From Streptomyces microflavus (GTDB lineage: Bacteria; Actinomycetota; Actinomycetes; Streptomycetales; Streptomycetaceae), in contig NZ_BMUG01000015.1 of assembly GCF_014650075.1 (NCBI RefSeq), forward strand, positions 1 through 64,000: 64,000 bases of DNA. Direction: 5' to 3'. Below, in pieces: positions 34,835 to 43,926 of the stretch. Made by a program: the position numbers and the translations under genes. Positions within the stretch are counted from its first letter, which is position 1. Every line of letters starts with the position of its first letter. Under the pieces are notes generated by a model. It ran no database searches and was not told where the DNA came from. It worked only from the letters and a program-made list of their open reading frames with translations.

Positions 34835-35929
34835 ATGGCGAGCGGTTCAGCCAAGGGGAGAGCGATGAATGAACGATGCCGTCCGTCGAAGACCTCCGCC
34901 GGGTACGAGGCGTTGATCGCTGCGGCCGCGCGGTCGGGAGAGGAGCCGGACGAGAGGCGGCTGGAAGAGCTGCGGTTCTTCGGACAGCAGGCTGCTGCCG
35001 ATGGGAGGACCCTGCGGAGTCTGGTCGTGGATCACCTCGCTCTGGCGCGTGTCGCGTGGCCGGACGTTGCGGTGGATGCAGGCCGGGTGCTGGCGGCGAT
35101 GCAACAGGGTGTCGAGGCGCTGTGTGAGGGGCATGAGCGGGCGCAGCAGTTCGCGGTACGGCAACAGGAGGCAGTGCGGAGGGAATTCATCGACGATCTT
35201 CTGTACGGCCGTAGTGAGCTGGGTTCTCTGGTGGAGCGGGCGGAGCGGTTCGGGCTGCGTCTCTCCTATGCTCACGCGGTCGCTGTCGCTGTCGCTGAAG
35301 GCACCGGAGCGTATGTCGAGGGTGATGTTGTTTCTCGCCGGGTGGAGCGGGCGGTGACGGGGCGTTTCGGTGAGCGCAGCGTCCTCCTCACCACTAAGAA
35401 CGGGCGGATGGTCTGTATCGCTCCAGGGGATCAGCACGAGGTTCTGCTGTCTTTTGCCGAACAGGCCCATGCCGCGGCCGAGGGCGGGCGAACAGCGATC
35501 GGGCGCCCCCACGCTGGGGCGGGCGGCATCGTCCACTCCTACCAGGAAGCCCTGCAGGTTCTGGACCTGGCCGATCGTCTCGGCTTCGCGGAGCCGGTCC
35601 TGCATGGGGCGGATCTGCTGGTCTACCCGGTGCTTGCCCGGGACCGCCAGGCCTTGGCAGATCTCGTCCGTACCACCTTCGGTGCGCTGCTAGAGGCACG
35701 TGGCGGCCCGCAGCCCTATCTGGAAACCTTCAACGCCTATTTCGACGCGGGCTGTGTCGGAGCGCAGGCTGCACGTCGTCTTGCTTTGAGCGTCCGCGCG
35801 CTGACCTACCGGCTCAGACGCATTCACCAGCTCACCGGATCCGACCCGACCGACCCCGAGCAGCGGTACAGGCTGCAGACCGCCGTCATCGGAGCACGTC
35901 TCCTGGACTGGCCTGCGCAGAGTCGGTAG
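34835..35929 (+). CDS. PucR/CdaR-type transcriptional regulator
   Basis: 364-aa regulator. The N-terminal 110 residues are helical with no known sensor fold. The middle (about 120-250) resembles the GGDEF-like degenerate domain of this family. The C-terminus has the PucR HTH: TFNAYFDAGCVGAQAARRLALSVRALTYRLRRIHQLTG. Such proteins control purine use, antibiotic production or morphology in streptomycetes. The ATG at 34835 has GGAGGAGG six bases upstream. It is followed after 39 bases by an alpha/beta hydrolase gene that may be under its control. Confidence 0.85.
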   Translation: MASGSAKGRAMNERCRPSKTSAGYEALIAAAARSGEEPDERRLEELRFFGQQAAADGRTLRSLVVDHLALARVAWPDVAVDAGRVLAAMQQGVEALCEGHERAQQFAVRQQEAVRREFIDDLLYGRSELGSLVERAERFGLRLSYAHAVAVAVAEGTGAYVEGDVVSRRVERAVTGRFGERSVLLTTKNGRMVCIAPGDQHEVLLSFAEQAHAAAEGGRTAIGRPHAGAGGIVHSYQEALQVLDLADRLGFAEPVLHGADLLVYPVLARDRQALADLVRTTFGALLEARGGPQPYLETFNAYFDAGCVGAQAARRLALSVRALTYRLRRIHQLTGSDPTDPEQRYRLQTAVIGARLLDWPAQSR

Positions 35930-35968
35930 ACGGGCCTTCTTTCACTGACCGGCCGAAGGACGAAACAA

Positions 35969-36844
35969 GTGACGTCGATCTACAAAAGTCCGCAGGCTCA
36001 GCAGGATGTGCGCCGTGGGTGCTTGGAGCGGATCGCTCGCTGGGATATTCCCTGTACCAGGAGGGAGATAGCGACCTCCGCGGGGCGCACCAGCACGCTC
36101 ACCGCCGGCCCGGAAACTGACAGCAGGTCACCGTGCGTCGTCCTGCTGCCGGGAACGAACATGGGCGCCGCGCAATGCCTGGCCGCGGCAGAGGTACTGG
36201 CCCGCGTGCGCCGGGTGACGGTCGTCGATCTGCCGGGCCAACCCGGACTCAGCACACAGCAGCGCCCTCGCAGCCGGCGCATGGACTGGTACGGGCGGTG
36301 GCTGGGCGAGGTGCTCGCTCAGATCGGGAAGGGTCCGGTGGTGCTGGTGGGGCATTCCCTGGGCGGGGCGGTCGCCCTCGCCGGTGACTCCCCTCGTGTG
36401 ATCGGCCGTGTGATCCTTTCCAGCGCGGGCGTCACCCGGCTGAAGGTCACCACCCCGGTCATGGCCGCTACTCTCCCGTGGCTTCTGCGCCCATCCGTTC
36501 CTCGCGCGGCGAGACTGCTGCGCCACATGTCCGACCCAGGGCACGTGCCGTCCAGCGACTTGTGCGTCTGGATGGATCTGGTGGCACGCTCCTGCCGTAC
36601 CAGCCTCGCCCCGAGCCCGTTGCCTTCGGCTGTGCTCGACCAGCGCCGTCGCCAGCCGATCCTGGCTGTCGTGGGAGGGGGTGACCCCTTCCTGCCTCCG
36701 GAGACTCTCGCGCCCGCTCTGAGTCGTCGCCTGGGCACGGAACTCAGGGTGATGGATGGGGCGGGGCATCTTCTGTTGGAAGAGAAGCCGGATGAGGTCT
36801 GCACCTTGGTGGAGGAGTTCTGCGCCGGTCTGAGACAGCACTGA
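35969..36844 (+). CDS. Alpha/beta-hydrolase
   Basis: 291-aa hydrolase with nucleophile elbow GHSLGG (S130). The acid is probably in VVGGGDPFLPP, and the His in DGAGHLLLEEKP near residue 270. The oxyanion region LLPGTNMGAAQ lies near 59-69. Residues 1-50 form a polar extension without a signal peptide. The substrate is unknown. GTG 35969 follows AAGGA. It is cotranscribed with the PucR-like gene to judge by spacing. Confidence 0.85.
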   Translation: MTSIYKSPQAQQDVRRGCLERIARWDIPCTRREIATSAGRTSTLTAGPETDSRSPCVVLLPGTNMGAAQCLAAAEVLARVRRVTVVDLPGQPGLSTQQRPRSRRMDWYGRWLGEVLAQIGKGPVVLVGHSLGGAVALAGDSPRVIGRVILSSAGVTRLKVTTPVMAATLPWLLRPSVPRAARLLRHMSDPGHVPSSDLCVWMDLVARSCRTSLAPSPLPSAVLDQRRRQPILAVVGGGDPFLPPETLAPALSRRLGTELRVMDGAGHLLLEEKPDEVCTLVEEFCAGLRQH

Positions 36845-37238
36845 GGCGTGTGGGACCGCGGTTCCCAAGTCGGGCCCACCGCATTGCCCATGGAACCTGA
36901 ACCGGCAACAAGATGCCCGATAAACGTAGCGGGCTATCCGGATAACGATCACGTCACACGTCCAGCAAGCATGCCCCCGATAACTACAGCTGTGACCTGC
37001 ATCACTAAATGCTTGGTGAAGAGCGTGGTACAAATGCTCAACTTCGCAGGCGGGTCCACCGTCCCACCGGAGTGCCGGGGCCCACCCGGCAGCAGGTCAG
37101 AGCCATCAGCGTCGTCCTCCGCCGAATGGGACATGCCGGGTCCGACCGGACGGCGACGTTCGCTCATCCCCCCATCGCACATCGACCGGCGAAGCCCCCC
37201 ACTCAACCCGCCGCTCCCGCGTCTTCGAGGTAGCCAAC
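36845..37238. other. Spacer before the AGCS symporter
   Basis: About 390 bases without a gene. GC falls to near 55 percent around 36900-37040, likely holding the symporter promoter (for example TTGGTG near 37012 and TACAAAT near 37030). I looked for a glycine riboswitch, common before AGCS genes, and found no convincing tandem motif. Confidence 0.4.
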
Positions 37239-38771
37239 GTGTCACTCGACTCCATCACGCAGAACATCGACGAATCCGTCAGCGGGTTCTTCGAGCCCAT
37301 AGCCAAGTGGCTGGGCGAGATCGTCTTCTACTCCGTCAATATCGGCGGGGCGGACGTGCCGCTCATCGTCACCTGGCTGGTAGTGGCCGGTCTCGTCTTC
37401 ACCGGCTGGTTCGGCTTCGTCCAGGTGCGTAAGTTCCGGCTCGCCCTCGACGTGGTGCGCGGGAAGTACGACGACAAGGACTCGGCGGGCGAGGTCAACC
37501 ACTTCCAGGCGCTGACCGCCGCCGTCTCCGGCACGGTCGGGCTCGGGAACATCGCGGGTGTGGCTGTCGCCGTCTCGATCGGCGGGGCCGGGGCCACGTT
37601 CTGGATGATCCTGTGCGGTCTGCTCGGCATGGCCACCAAGTTCGTCGAGGTCACCCTCGGCGTGAAGTACCGCGAGGTCCACGCCGACGGAACCGTCTCC
37701 GGCGGGCCGATGCACTACCTGCCCAAGGGCCTGGCCGAACGCTTCGGCAAGAACGGCAAGACCCTCGGCAAGATCCTCGCCGTCCTCGCCTCGATCATGA
37801 TCCTGTTCTTCGGGCTCTTCGGCGGCAACCTCTTCCAGGTCAACCAGTCCTACGCCCAGCTCGTCTCCGTCACCGGCGGCGAGGACGGCGCGATGGGCTC
37901 CTCCGGCGGAGCACTCATCTTCGGCATCCTCGTCGCCGCCCTCGTCGGCATCGTCCTGCTCGGCGGCATCCGTTCCATCGCCTCGGTCACCAGCCGGCTC
38001 ATCCCCGCGATGGCCGGCATCTACATCGCCGCCTGCCTCGTCGTCATCCTCGTCAACGTCACCGCCGTGCCCGCCGCGATCGGCACGATCATCGAGGGCG
38101 CGTTCAACCCCGAGGGCGTCGCGGGCGGCATCCTCGGCGCACTGATCATCGGCTTCCAGCGCGCCGCGTTCTCCAACGAGGCCGGGATCGGCTCCGCGCC
38201 GATCGCCCACTCCGCGGTCAAGACCAAGCACCCCGCGAGTGAGGGCCTGGTCGCGCTGCTGGAGCCGTTCATCGACACCGTCATCATCTGCACCATGACC
38301 GCGCTGACCATCGTCATCGCCAACCCGGCCAGCTGGGGCGAAGCCCGCGACGGAGAGTCCATCGGTGGCGTGACGATCACCTCGGACGCCTTCGAGACCG
38401 TGCTGCCCTGGTTCCCGTACGTCCTCACCGTCGCAGTGCTGCTCTTCGCAATCTCCACCGTCCTGACCTGGGGCTACTACGGCCTCAAGTCCTGGACCTA
38501 CCTCTTCGGCCGCAGCCGCACCAGCGAAACCGTCTACAAGAGCCTCTACACACTCTTCGCCGTCGCCGGATCCCTGCTCACCCTGCAGACCCTCATCGAC
38601 CTGGCCGACGCGGTCCTCTTCACCCTCGCCGTCGTCAACATCATCGGCCTCTACCTCCTCGCCCCCGTCGTCAAGCGCGAGCTCGACACCTTCCTCGAAT
38701 ACGTCCGCACCAGGAAAGCCGGTGGAACGGACGGGGACAAGGACGACGAGCCGACGAAGGCAACCGTCTGA
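37239..38771 (+). CDS. AGCS-family alanine/glycine:cation symporter
   Basis: 510-aa amino-acid:Na+ symporter with about 11 membrane segments. Family marks are FQALTAAVSGTVGLGNIAGVAVAV near residues 88-111, GGAGATFWMILCGLLGMATKFVEVTLGVKYRE and GFQRAAFSNEAGIGSAPIAHSAVKT. It imports alanine or glycine with sodium. The GTG at 37239 follows CGAGG. The C-terminus is a charged cytoplasmic tail. A very strong hairpin follows. Confidence 0.93.
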   Translation: MSLDSITQNIDESVSGFFEPIAKWLGEIVFYSVNIGGADVPLIVTWLVVAGLVFTGWFGFVQVRKFRLALDVVRGKYDDKDSAGEVNHFQALTAAVSGTVGLGNIAGVAVAVSIGGAGATFWMILCGLLGMATKFVEVTLGVKYREVHADGTVSGGPMHYLPKGLAERFGKNGKTLGKILAVLASIMILFFGLFGGNLFQVNQSYAQLVSVTGGEDGAMGSSGGALIFGILVAALVGIVLLGGIRSIASVTSRLIPAMAGIYIAACLVVILVNVTAVPAAIGTIIEGAFNPEGVAGGILGALIIGFQRAAFSNEAGIGSAPIAHSAVKTKHPASEGLVALLEPFIDTVIICTMTALTIVIANPASWGEARDGESIGGVTITSDAFETVLPWFPYVLTVAVLLFAISTVLTWGYYGLKSWTYLFGRSRTSETVYKSLYTLFAVAGSLLTLQTLIDLADAVLFTLAVVNIIGLYLLAPVVKRELDTFLEYVRTRKAGGTDGDKDDEPTKATV

Positions 38772-38777
38772 GGTCGC

Positions 38778-38823
38778 GTGCCCGGTTTCTCCGGGGCATG
38801 TATGCCCCGGAGAAACCGGGCAC
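38778..38823. terminator. Perfect 22-bp hairpin after the symporter
   Basis: 38778-38799 and 38802-38823 are exact inverse complements separated by two bases (in practice a 4-base loop). It starts seven bases after the symporter stop. The opposing permease remnant ends 50 bases beyond. Confidence 0.85.
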
Positions 38824-38872
38824 AGGTACGCCGGAGCCGCTTCGCCGCCCGTTGAGCGCCCGCCGTCCGGTC

Positions 38873-39196
38873 CTATGACATGCGACGGGCACCGAGCATG
38901 CGGCGGACGCCGTAGGCGGCTAGAACTGCGGCACCGGAGACCACCGAGGAAGCGGGCAAGGCGCAAGCCAGGACCAGACACCCTGCCAGGCCGATGACGG
39001 GAATGATCCGTGCGGGGCAGCCCTCGGAGGCGATGAGTGTCCAGGCTGAGGCGTTCGCGACGGCGTAGTAGGCCAGCACTCCGAAGGAGGAGAAGCCGAT
39101 CGCCTCGCGAACGTCCAGGGTCGCGGCGAGGACTGTCACCACGGCACAGACCGCGAGTTCCGCCCGATGGGGCGCCTGGTCCCGAATAGGAGGCAT
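38873..39196 (-). pseudogene. C-terminal remnant of an APC-type amino-acid permease
   Basis: A leftward frame encodes the last three to four membrane segments of a permease: RAELAVCAVVTVLAATLDV, IGFSSFGVLAYYAVANASAW and IIPVIGLAGCLVLACALPAS. This is typical of the APC superfamily C-terminus. Upstream of about 39196 the frame becomes Arg-rich non-coding sequence, so the N-terminal two thirds are missing. It is convergent to the symporter. Confidence 0.65.
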
Positions 39197-39543
39197 CCGA
39201 AGGTGTTCCCCCGCGTGCAACCTGCGACGGAACCGGATTCCGATCCTCACATATCGTCTACCGATATCGCTCCTCGTTGTCTGTCGCCTGCGTCGTCTAC
39301 TGTGCCCCTCGTCAAGCGTTCGGACGGGTGGGGGAACAATCAAAGCCAAGTTCAGTCCAGGGCAGGTCAGCACCCGGCACAACCGGCGCGGCACCTCCCT
39401 GGGAGAGCAGCCGTTGGCCGCCCATTCGACCTCGCGCGCGAGGTCCAGGAAGACACGGGTGTAGGCACCGGCGGTGTCGACGCGCGCCTTCCCGGTCGGT
39501 TCAGCGGACCCTGCCGCAGCCGCCGATGGTGTGGTGGGGGGGC
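39197..39543. other. Gene-poor stretch between permease remnant and GbsR/MarR gene
   Basis: No gene supported. Open frames on both strands are Arg/Pro-rich shadows. There is an AT-richer patch near 39240-39275. Confidence 0.4.
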
Positions 39544-40029
39544 TCAGGCCTGGCCGGCGTCGTACTGCTCGCGCCAACGGTCGATCAGCGCCGCCATCTC
39601 CCGCTGCATGAAACCGTAAAAGTCCTGCATCTCGTCCAGTCGCTGACCCACGAGGCTCTCCCTGCCTGCAATCTTGACGCCGCCTGCGGCGGCGTCCCAC
39701 ATGCTGGCAAGCAGCGTGTTCTGGTTGCCCATCAGGGTGGCCCAGGCGTGCTTGCGGAAGCGGTAATGGTCGCGGCGGCTTCCAGGAGCAGGTACGCGCT
39801 CGATCATGCCGGTCGGGATCAGTTGGTTCACCGCTCCGGAGACCGCGCCCGAACTGATGCGCAGCGACTCGCCGAGTTCGCCTGCGGTCATGGTCTCGCG
39901 CCGGCTGAACAGCAGTGCCGTCATCACCCGTGCAGTGGTCTTCTGCATGCCGCCCTGGGAGAGGGTCAGCGCCAGCTTCTCCGCCTGTTCGCGCAACTCA
40001 TGGTCCACGTCGTCTTCCGCGTCATGCAT
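39544..40029 (-). CDS. GbsR/MarR-family regulator
   Basis: 161-aa winged-helix regulator. The HTH covers ARVMTALLFSRRETMTAGELGESLRISSGAVSGAVNQLIPTGMIERV (about 33-78), followed by the wing SRRDHYRF and a helical C-terminal dimer region (QDFYGFMQREMAALIDRW). AGGAGG stands six bases before ATG 40029. It is divergent from an ABC exporter operon. Regulators of this kind usually repress the neighbouring transporter until a ligand is bound, and the palindrome at 40089 is a good operator candidate. Confidence 0.88.
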   Translation of the reverse strand: MHDAEDDVDHELREQAEKLALTLSQGGMQKTTARVMTALLFSRRETMTAGELGESLRISSGAVSGAVNQLIPTGMIERVPAPGSRRDHYRFRKHAWATLMGNQNTLLASMWDAAAGGVKIAGRESLVGQRLDEMQDFYGFMQREMAALIDRWREQYDAGQA

Positions 40030-40088
40030 GCAGGGCCTCCTCCTGAGCCAGACCCCAAGGATACATATAGGCCTTAACGCTCTGAACA

Positions 40089-40104
40089 TTCAAAGATATC
40101 TGAA
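40089..40104. promoter_or_regulatory. Candidate operator between regulator and ABC exporter
   Basis: TTCAAAGATATCTGAA is a near-palindrome centred on GATATC, 20 bases before the ABC ATPase start. The position suits repression by the divergent GbsR/MarR-type protein. Confidence 0.5.
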
Positions 40105-40123
40105 ACTAAGTTATGTTCCGGGT

Positions 40124-41053
40124 ATGGAAAACGTGATTGAGCTCCGCGAGCTCACCAAGGCGTACGGCACGCGCCGCGGTCTCACCGGCCTCAACCTCGA
40201 CGTGGTCCGGGGCGAGGTGTTCGGCTTCCTCGGCCCCAACGGCGCGGGGAAGTCCACCACGATCCGGCTGCTCCTGGACCTCATCCGGCCCACCGCCGGC
40301 CGGGCCACCGTCCTCGGCCTCGACCCGCGGGGCGACGGCGTCCAGCTGCGCCGTCGTGTCGGGTACCTGGCCGGTGACTTCGTGTGTGACGGACGCCAGA
40401 ACGTCCGGGCCCACCTGCGGTTCCTGGCGGACCTGCGGGGAGGCGTCCCGCAGACCCGTATCGACGCCCTGGCCGACCGGCTCGGCCTGGATCAGTCGAC
40501 GAAGATCAAGAAGCTGTCGAAGGGCAACCGGCAGAAGGTCGGACTCGTGCAGGCGTTCATGCACACCCCTGAACTGCTCGTCCTCGACGAGCCCAGCTCC
40601 GGACTCGACCCGCTGGTCCAGCAGACGTTCCTCGACATGGTGGCGGAGGCCGCCGCCGACGGCCAGACGGTGTTCATGTCCAGTCACATCATGAGCGAGG
40701 TGGAGGCCATCGCCGACCGCGTCGGCATCATCCGCGACGGCAGTCTGGTCGCCCTGGACACTGTGGCGAACCTCCGCACCGGAGCGATCTGCGATGTCGA
40801 GGTCACCTTCGAGGCGAGCGTCCCGGTGAGCGCCTTCGAGGGGCTGCCCGGCGTCGGCCGACTCCGCCTCGACGAGACGGGCACGCGCCTCACCTGCCAG
40901 ATCTCGGGGCCGCCGGACGCCTTCATCAAGGCCCTGGCCCACTTCTCCGTCACCGGCCTGCGCGCCACCGAGCCCGCCCTCGAAGAGGTCTTCCACGCCT
41001 ACTACGACGGGGCCGAAGCGGCACCGCGCACCGACTCGACCACTCTCGCCTGA
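40124..41053 (+). CDS. ABC exporter ATP-binding protein
   Basis: 309-aa ABC ATPase with Walker A GPNGAGKST (37-45), signature LSKGNRQK (131-138, in place of LSGGQ), Walker B LLVLDEP (151-157) and switch His in MSSHIMSE. The C-terminal extension of about 90 residues is typical of DrrA-like drug or lipid exporters. It pairs with the 257-aa permease 44 bases downstream. ATG 40124 is used; the long ORF extending into the regulator region is not real. Confidence 0.93.
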   Translation: MENVIELRELTKAYGTRRGLTGLNLDVVRGEVFGFLGPNGAGKSTTIRLLLDLIRPTAGRATVLGLDPRGDGVQLRRRVGYLAGDFVCDGRQNVRAHLRFLADLRGGVPQTRIDALADRLGLDQSTKIKKLSKGNRQKVGLVQAFMHTPELLVLDEPSSGLDPLVQQTFLDMVAEAAADGQTVFMSSHIMSEVEAIADRVGIIRDGSLVALDTVANLRTGAICDVEVTFEASVPVSAFEGLPGVGRLRLDETGTRLTCQISGPPDAFIKALAHFSVTGLRATEPALEEVFHAYYDGAEAAPRTDSTTLA

Positions 41054-41097
41054 CCCCGCACTTCCACTGCACACCGGCACGGAAAGGATCCACCCCC

Positions 41098-41871
41098 ATG
41101 AGCGCCGCCGCAATCCTCACCAAGACGCTGTCGGACAGCCGTCGAGGTCTGATCGGCTGGGCTGTCGGCACCGCACTGGTGGGAATGGTGTATGCCAGCA
41201 CCTACCCCTCCCAGCGCGAGAACGTGGACAGCATTCCCGAGGCCCTTCGCCAGAGCCTCAACGTCGACGGCACGGCCGCCGGTTATCTGCAGGCCTCCGT
41301 TTTCGGCATCATCGTTCCCCTTCTTGCGATGATCTACGGCGTGACCATGGGGGCGAGGGCCATCGCGGGTGACGAGGAGTCCGGACAGCTTGATCTGCTG
41401 CTCGCGCACCCCATCACACGGACCCAGCTGGCCCTGCAGCGGTTCGGCGCTCTGGTGGCCGGAGCGTTCGGTATCTCCACCGTGGTCTGGCTCGCGGTCC
41501 TCGCCGTGCGCAGCAGTGCCGAGCTGACCAGTGTCAGCCCCCTCCAGTTCCTGGCCCAGTGCTTCAACCTGGCTCTTCTGGCGATCACTTTCGGCGCTCT
41601 TGCCGTCGGAGTCGGAGCCGCTGTGGGCCGGCGCGCTGTGGTCCTGGTCGTCGTCGCCGTCGTGGGGGTGCTCTCGTACACCGCCAGCACCTTCGCCACG
41701 CAGATCGGCGCCGACTGGATCGCCTACCTGTCGCCCTTCCACTACTACATCGAAGGAGAGCCGCTGCGGAACGGCTTTCAGTGGGGTGATGCCGCTGTAC
41801 TCGTCATCGCCTCGGCGGTCTTCCTCACGGCCGGTCTCGTGCGCTTCAACCGCCGCGACATCAACAACTGA
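41098..41871 (+). CDS. ABC-2 type permease
   Basis: 257-aa membrane protein with six hydrophobic segments (about 18-34, 68-88, 113-137, 150-175, 180-203 and 230-250). It contains the short cytoplasmic ARAIAGDEESGQLDLLLAHPITR motif shared by ABC-2 permeases, where the coupling helix contacts the ATPase. GGAAAGGA precedes ATG 41098. It forms an exporter with the preceding ATPase; the cargo (drug, antibiotic or lipid) is unknown. Confidence 0.9.
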   Translation: MSAAAILTKTLSDSRRGLIGWAVGTALVGMVYASTYPSQRENVDSIPEALRQSLNVDGTAAGYLQASVFGIIVPLLAMIYGVTMGARAIAGDEESGQLDLLLAHPITRTQLALQRFGALVAGAFGISTVVWLAVLAVRSSAELTSVSPLQFLAQCFNLALLAITFGALAVGVGAAVGRRAVVLVVVAVVGVLSYTASTFATQIGADWIAYLSPFHYYIEGEPLRNGFQWGDAAVLVIASAVFLTAGLVRFNRRDINN

Positions 41872-42151
41872 GGCTCACCGAGAGAGCCTTCCTCTCATCA
41901 CTCCGCGGCTGACAGGAGAGTCCTGGCGGCCTGGACTGAGAAGCCGTCGACGGCCGGACAAACGTTGCGCTCATCGACCGCCCACAACGCACCCGGTGAC
42001 AACAGCATGTCTCTGCGACAACTGAGGACTCGCGAAACTGACACAGCGTCACCCCTCACGCGATAACGCTCCACGGCAGGGATGCCCCCGTGGGTTTCTC
42101 ACCTCCAGGACAGCGACCCCGTACCCCTGAAACCACCCACGACCAGCATTA
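41872..42151. other. Spacer before the IS5-type element
   Basis: 280 bases with no gene and no clear terminator. Confidence 0.4.
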
Positions 42152-43225
42152 GGGCCTGTGTGATGTCGTGATCAATTGCCGGGTTCTGTGCTTTTCGTGG
42201 GGTGGAACCCGGTAGGACTGTGGTCGTGACGCGTAGGCAACTCACTCATGCCCAGTGGAAGTTCATCGAGCCGTTCCTGCCGATCGGTAGGTACGGCCCG
42301 TATCCGGAGCGTTTGCGGGAACAGTTCGAGGGGGTGGTCTGGCGGTTCCGCTCCAGCGGTCAGTGGCGGGAGATGCCTGCTGAGTTCGGGCCGTGGGCGA
42401 CCGTCTACGGACGTTTCCGCGTCTGGCGGGACGCTGGTGTGTTCACCGCTCTGCTGGAAGGTCTGATCGCTCAGGCAGCCCGCGCGGAGCAAACAGACCT
42501 GTCGCTGGTCAGCGTGGACTCCACTACGGTCCGCGCCCACCACGACGCCGCCGGGCTCCGCGTCAGCAAGCACCTCATGTCGGCCCTGGAGGAAGCCGCG
42601 CTGGAGCAGGAGACAGCCCGGCAAAAAGGGGTGGCACGGAGGAACAGAACGGACAGGACGAGCGCCGGCGTATCCGGCGCCGACGCAAGCTCCGTCTGAA
42701 GCAGGCCCGGCTCGGCCGGTCCCGGGGCGGCCTCACCAGCAAGATTCATCTCGCGGCGGACCGCAGATGCCGTTCGCTCGCGTTCGTCCTGACCGCCGGG
42801 CAGGCCGCGGACAGTCCGCAGTTCATCCCCGTGCTGGAGAAGGTGCGAGTCCGTCTGCCGGTGGGCCGTCCCCGCACCAGGCCCGGCGCAGTCGCCGGCG
42901 ATAAGGCCTACTCATCGCGCGGAAATCGCCGCTACCTGCGAAAACGCAACATCAAAGCAGTCATCCCGGAGAAGAAGGACCAGGCCGCGAACCGCAAGAA
43001 GAAGGGCTCACAAGGCGGCCGGTCCATCAGCCACGACGCCGACCTCTATAAGGAACGGAACACCGTCGAACGCCTGATCAACAAGCTGAAAGCCTGGCGA
43101 GGCATCGCCACCCGCTACGACAAGTCCCCCGAAAGCTACCTCGCCGGCCTCCACCTCAGAGCCTCCATGATCTGGATCGACGACCTGCTCAAGACCACCG
43201 CGTGATCACGACATCACACAGGCCC
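42152..43225 (+). mobile_element. IS5-family insertion sequence (IS427-like), complete
   Basis: 1074-bp element with perfect terminal inverted repeats of 23 bp, beginning GGGCCTGTGTGATGTCGTG, flanked by TA on both sides (a 2-bp target duplication). Two overlapping transposase ORFs are joined by a -1 shift. Confidence 0.92.
42202..43205 (+). CDS. IS5-family transposase made by -1 frameshift
   Basis: The first ORF (to 42699) has the N-terminal DUF4096-like domain (LTHAQWKFIEPFLP, GVVWRFRSSGQWREMP) and the first catalytic Asp in LVSVDSTTVRAHHDAAG. The second ORF (to 43205) continues with GGLTSKIHLAADRR, VAGDKAYSSRGNRRYL with the second Asp, and DLYKERNTVERLINKLKAWRGIATRYDK with the Glu. The frames join at the slippery run A5G4 (42623-42631) by slipping back one base, giving one protein of about 334 residues. 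Start GTG 42202 or the GTG at 42226. The element appears functional. Confidence 0.88.
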
Positions 43226-43354
43226 TAGCTCGCCGGACGGGGTCCCGCATATAGGCCAGGGCCGCTCCGGTGCAGGTGTAGCAGGTCTCGTCATGGTCGA
43301 CGGAAAGTTTCCTCGGCGATCACGGGCCGTATAAAGTTTCGCCTTTGTCGCCAC

Positions 43355-43870
43355 TCAGCCACCCCAGCCCAATGGGTGCAGTCCGGTGCTTTCTTCCAGC
43401 AGCGGTGCCAGTGGCTCGCCACCTGCTTCGTTGAAGTCGGTGAGGGCGTTGATGAGCGCCGTTCGCTGCTGCGGAGCGAGCCGTTGGACGATCGAGGTGA
43501 TTTCCTCGCGTCGGCGGGCGGTGACGTTTTCGACTGTGCGGTGTCCTTCGTCGGTGAGTCGCAGGAGTGTCTCGCGGCGGTTGTTGGGGTTGGTCTTCCG
43601 GTCAGCGAGCCCTGCTGCGATCAGCCGGTCGAGCATGCGCATCGCCGTCGAGGGTGCCACGTGCAGTAGTTCTGCCAGCGTGACGAGTTTGGTGGTTCCG
43701 CGTGTGGAGAGCACCACCAGCATCCGGAACTGCGGCAGGGTGACGCGGTCTTCGACGTGTGCCAGCGAGCGCGCCGATACCGCGACCAGCAGCCGAGAGG
43801 CGGTCAGCACTGCTTGGGTTACCGCATCCACATCATTCGTGCGCTCCGACGGAGCTATCTCCCTGGCCAT
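43355..43870 (-). CDS. MarR-family regulator
   Basis: 171-aa winged-helix regulator: QFRMLVVLSTRGTTKLVTLAELLHVAPSTAMRMLDRLIAAGLADRK with the wing NNRRETLLRLTDEG. ATG 43870 has AAAGGG five bases upstream. A GTG at 43930 overlaps the stop of the upstream phosphatase and would add 20 residues. It is the second gene of a two-gene unit with the PP2C phosphatase, an unusual pairing. Confidence 0.88.
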   Translation of the reverse strand: MAREIAPSERTNDVDAVTQAVLTASRLLVAVSARSLAHVEDRVTLPQFRMLVVLSTRGTTKLVTLAELLHVAPSTAMRMLDRLIAAGLADRKTNPNNRRETLLRLTDEGHRTVENVTARRREEITSIVQRLAPQQRTALINALTDFNEAGGEPLAPLLEESTGLHPLGWGG

Positions 43871-43926
43871 GGCACCCTTTCTACCTTGCTCCGGGTTATG
43901 CGCATCCTTCTCTTCTCCGCTCACGT

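Noticed and set aside
36845..37238. Glycine riboswitch before the AGCS symporter
   Set aside because: Searched for the paired glycine-aptamer core sequences and saw none.
37242..38981. 579-aa leftward ORF, Asp/Gly-rich
   Set aside because: Shadow of the AGCS symporter gene, whose family motifs are unmistakable on the plus strand.
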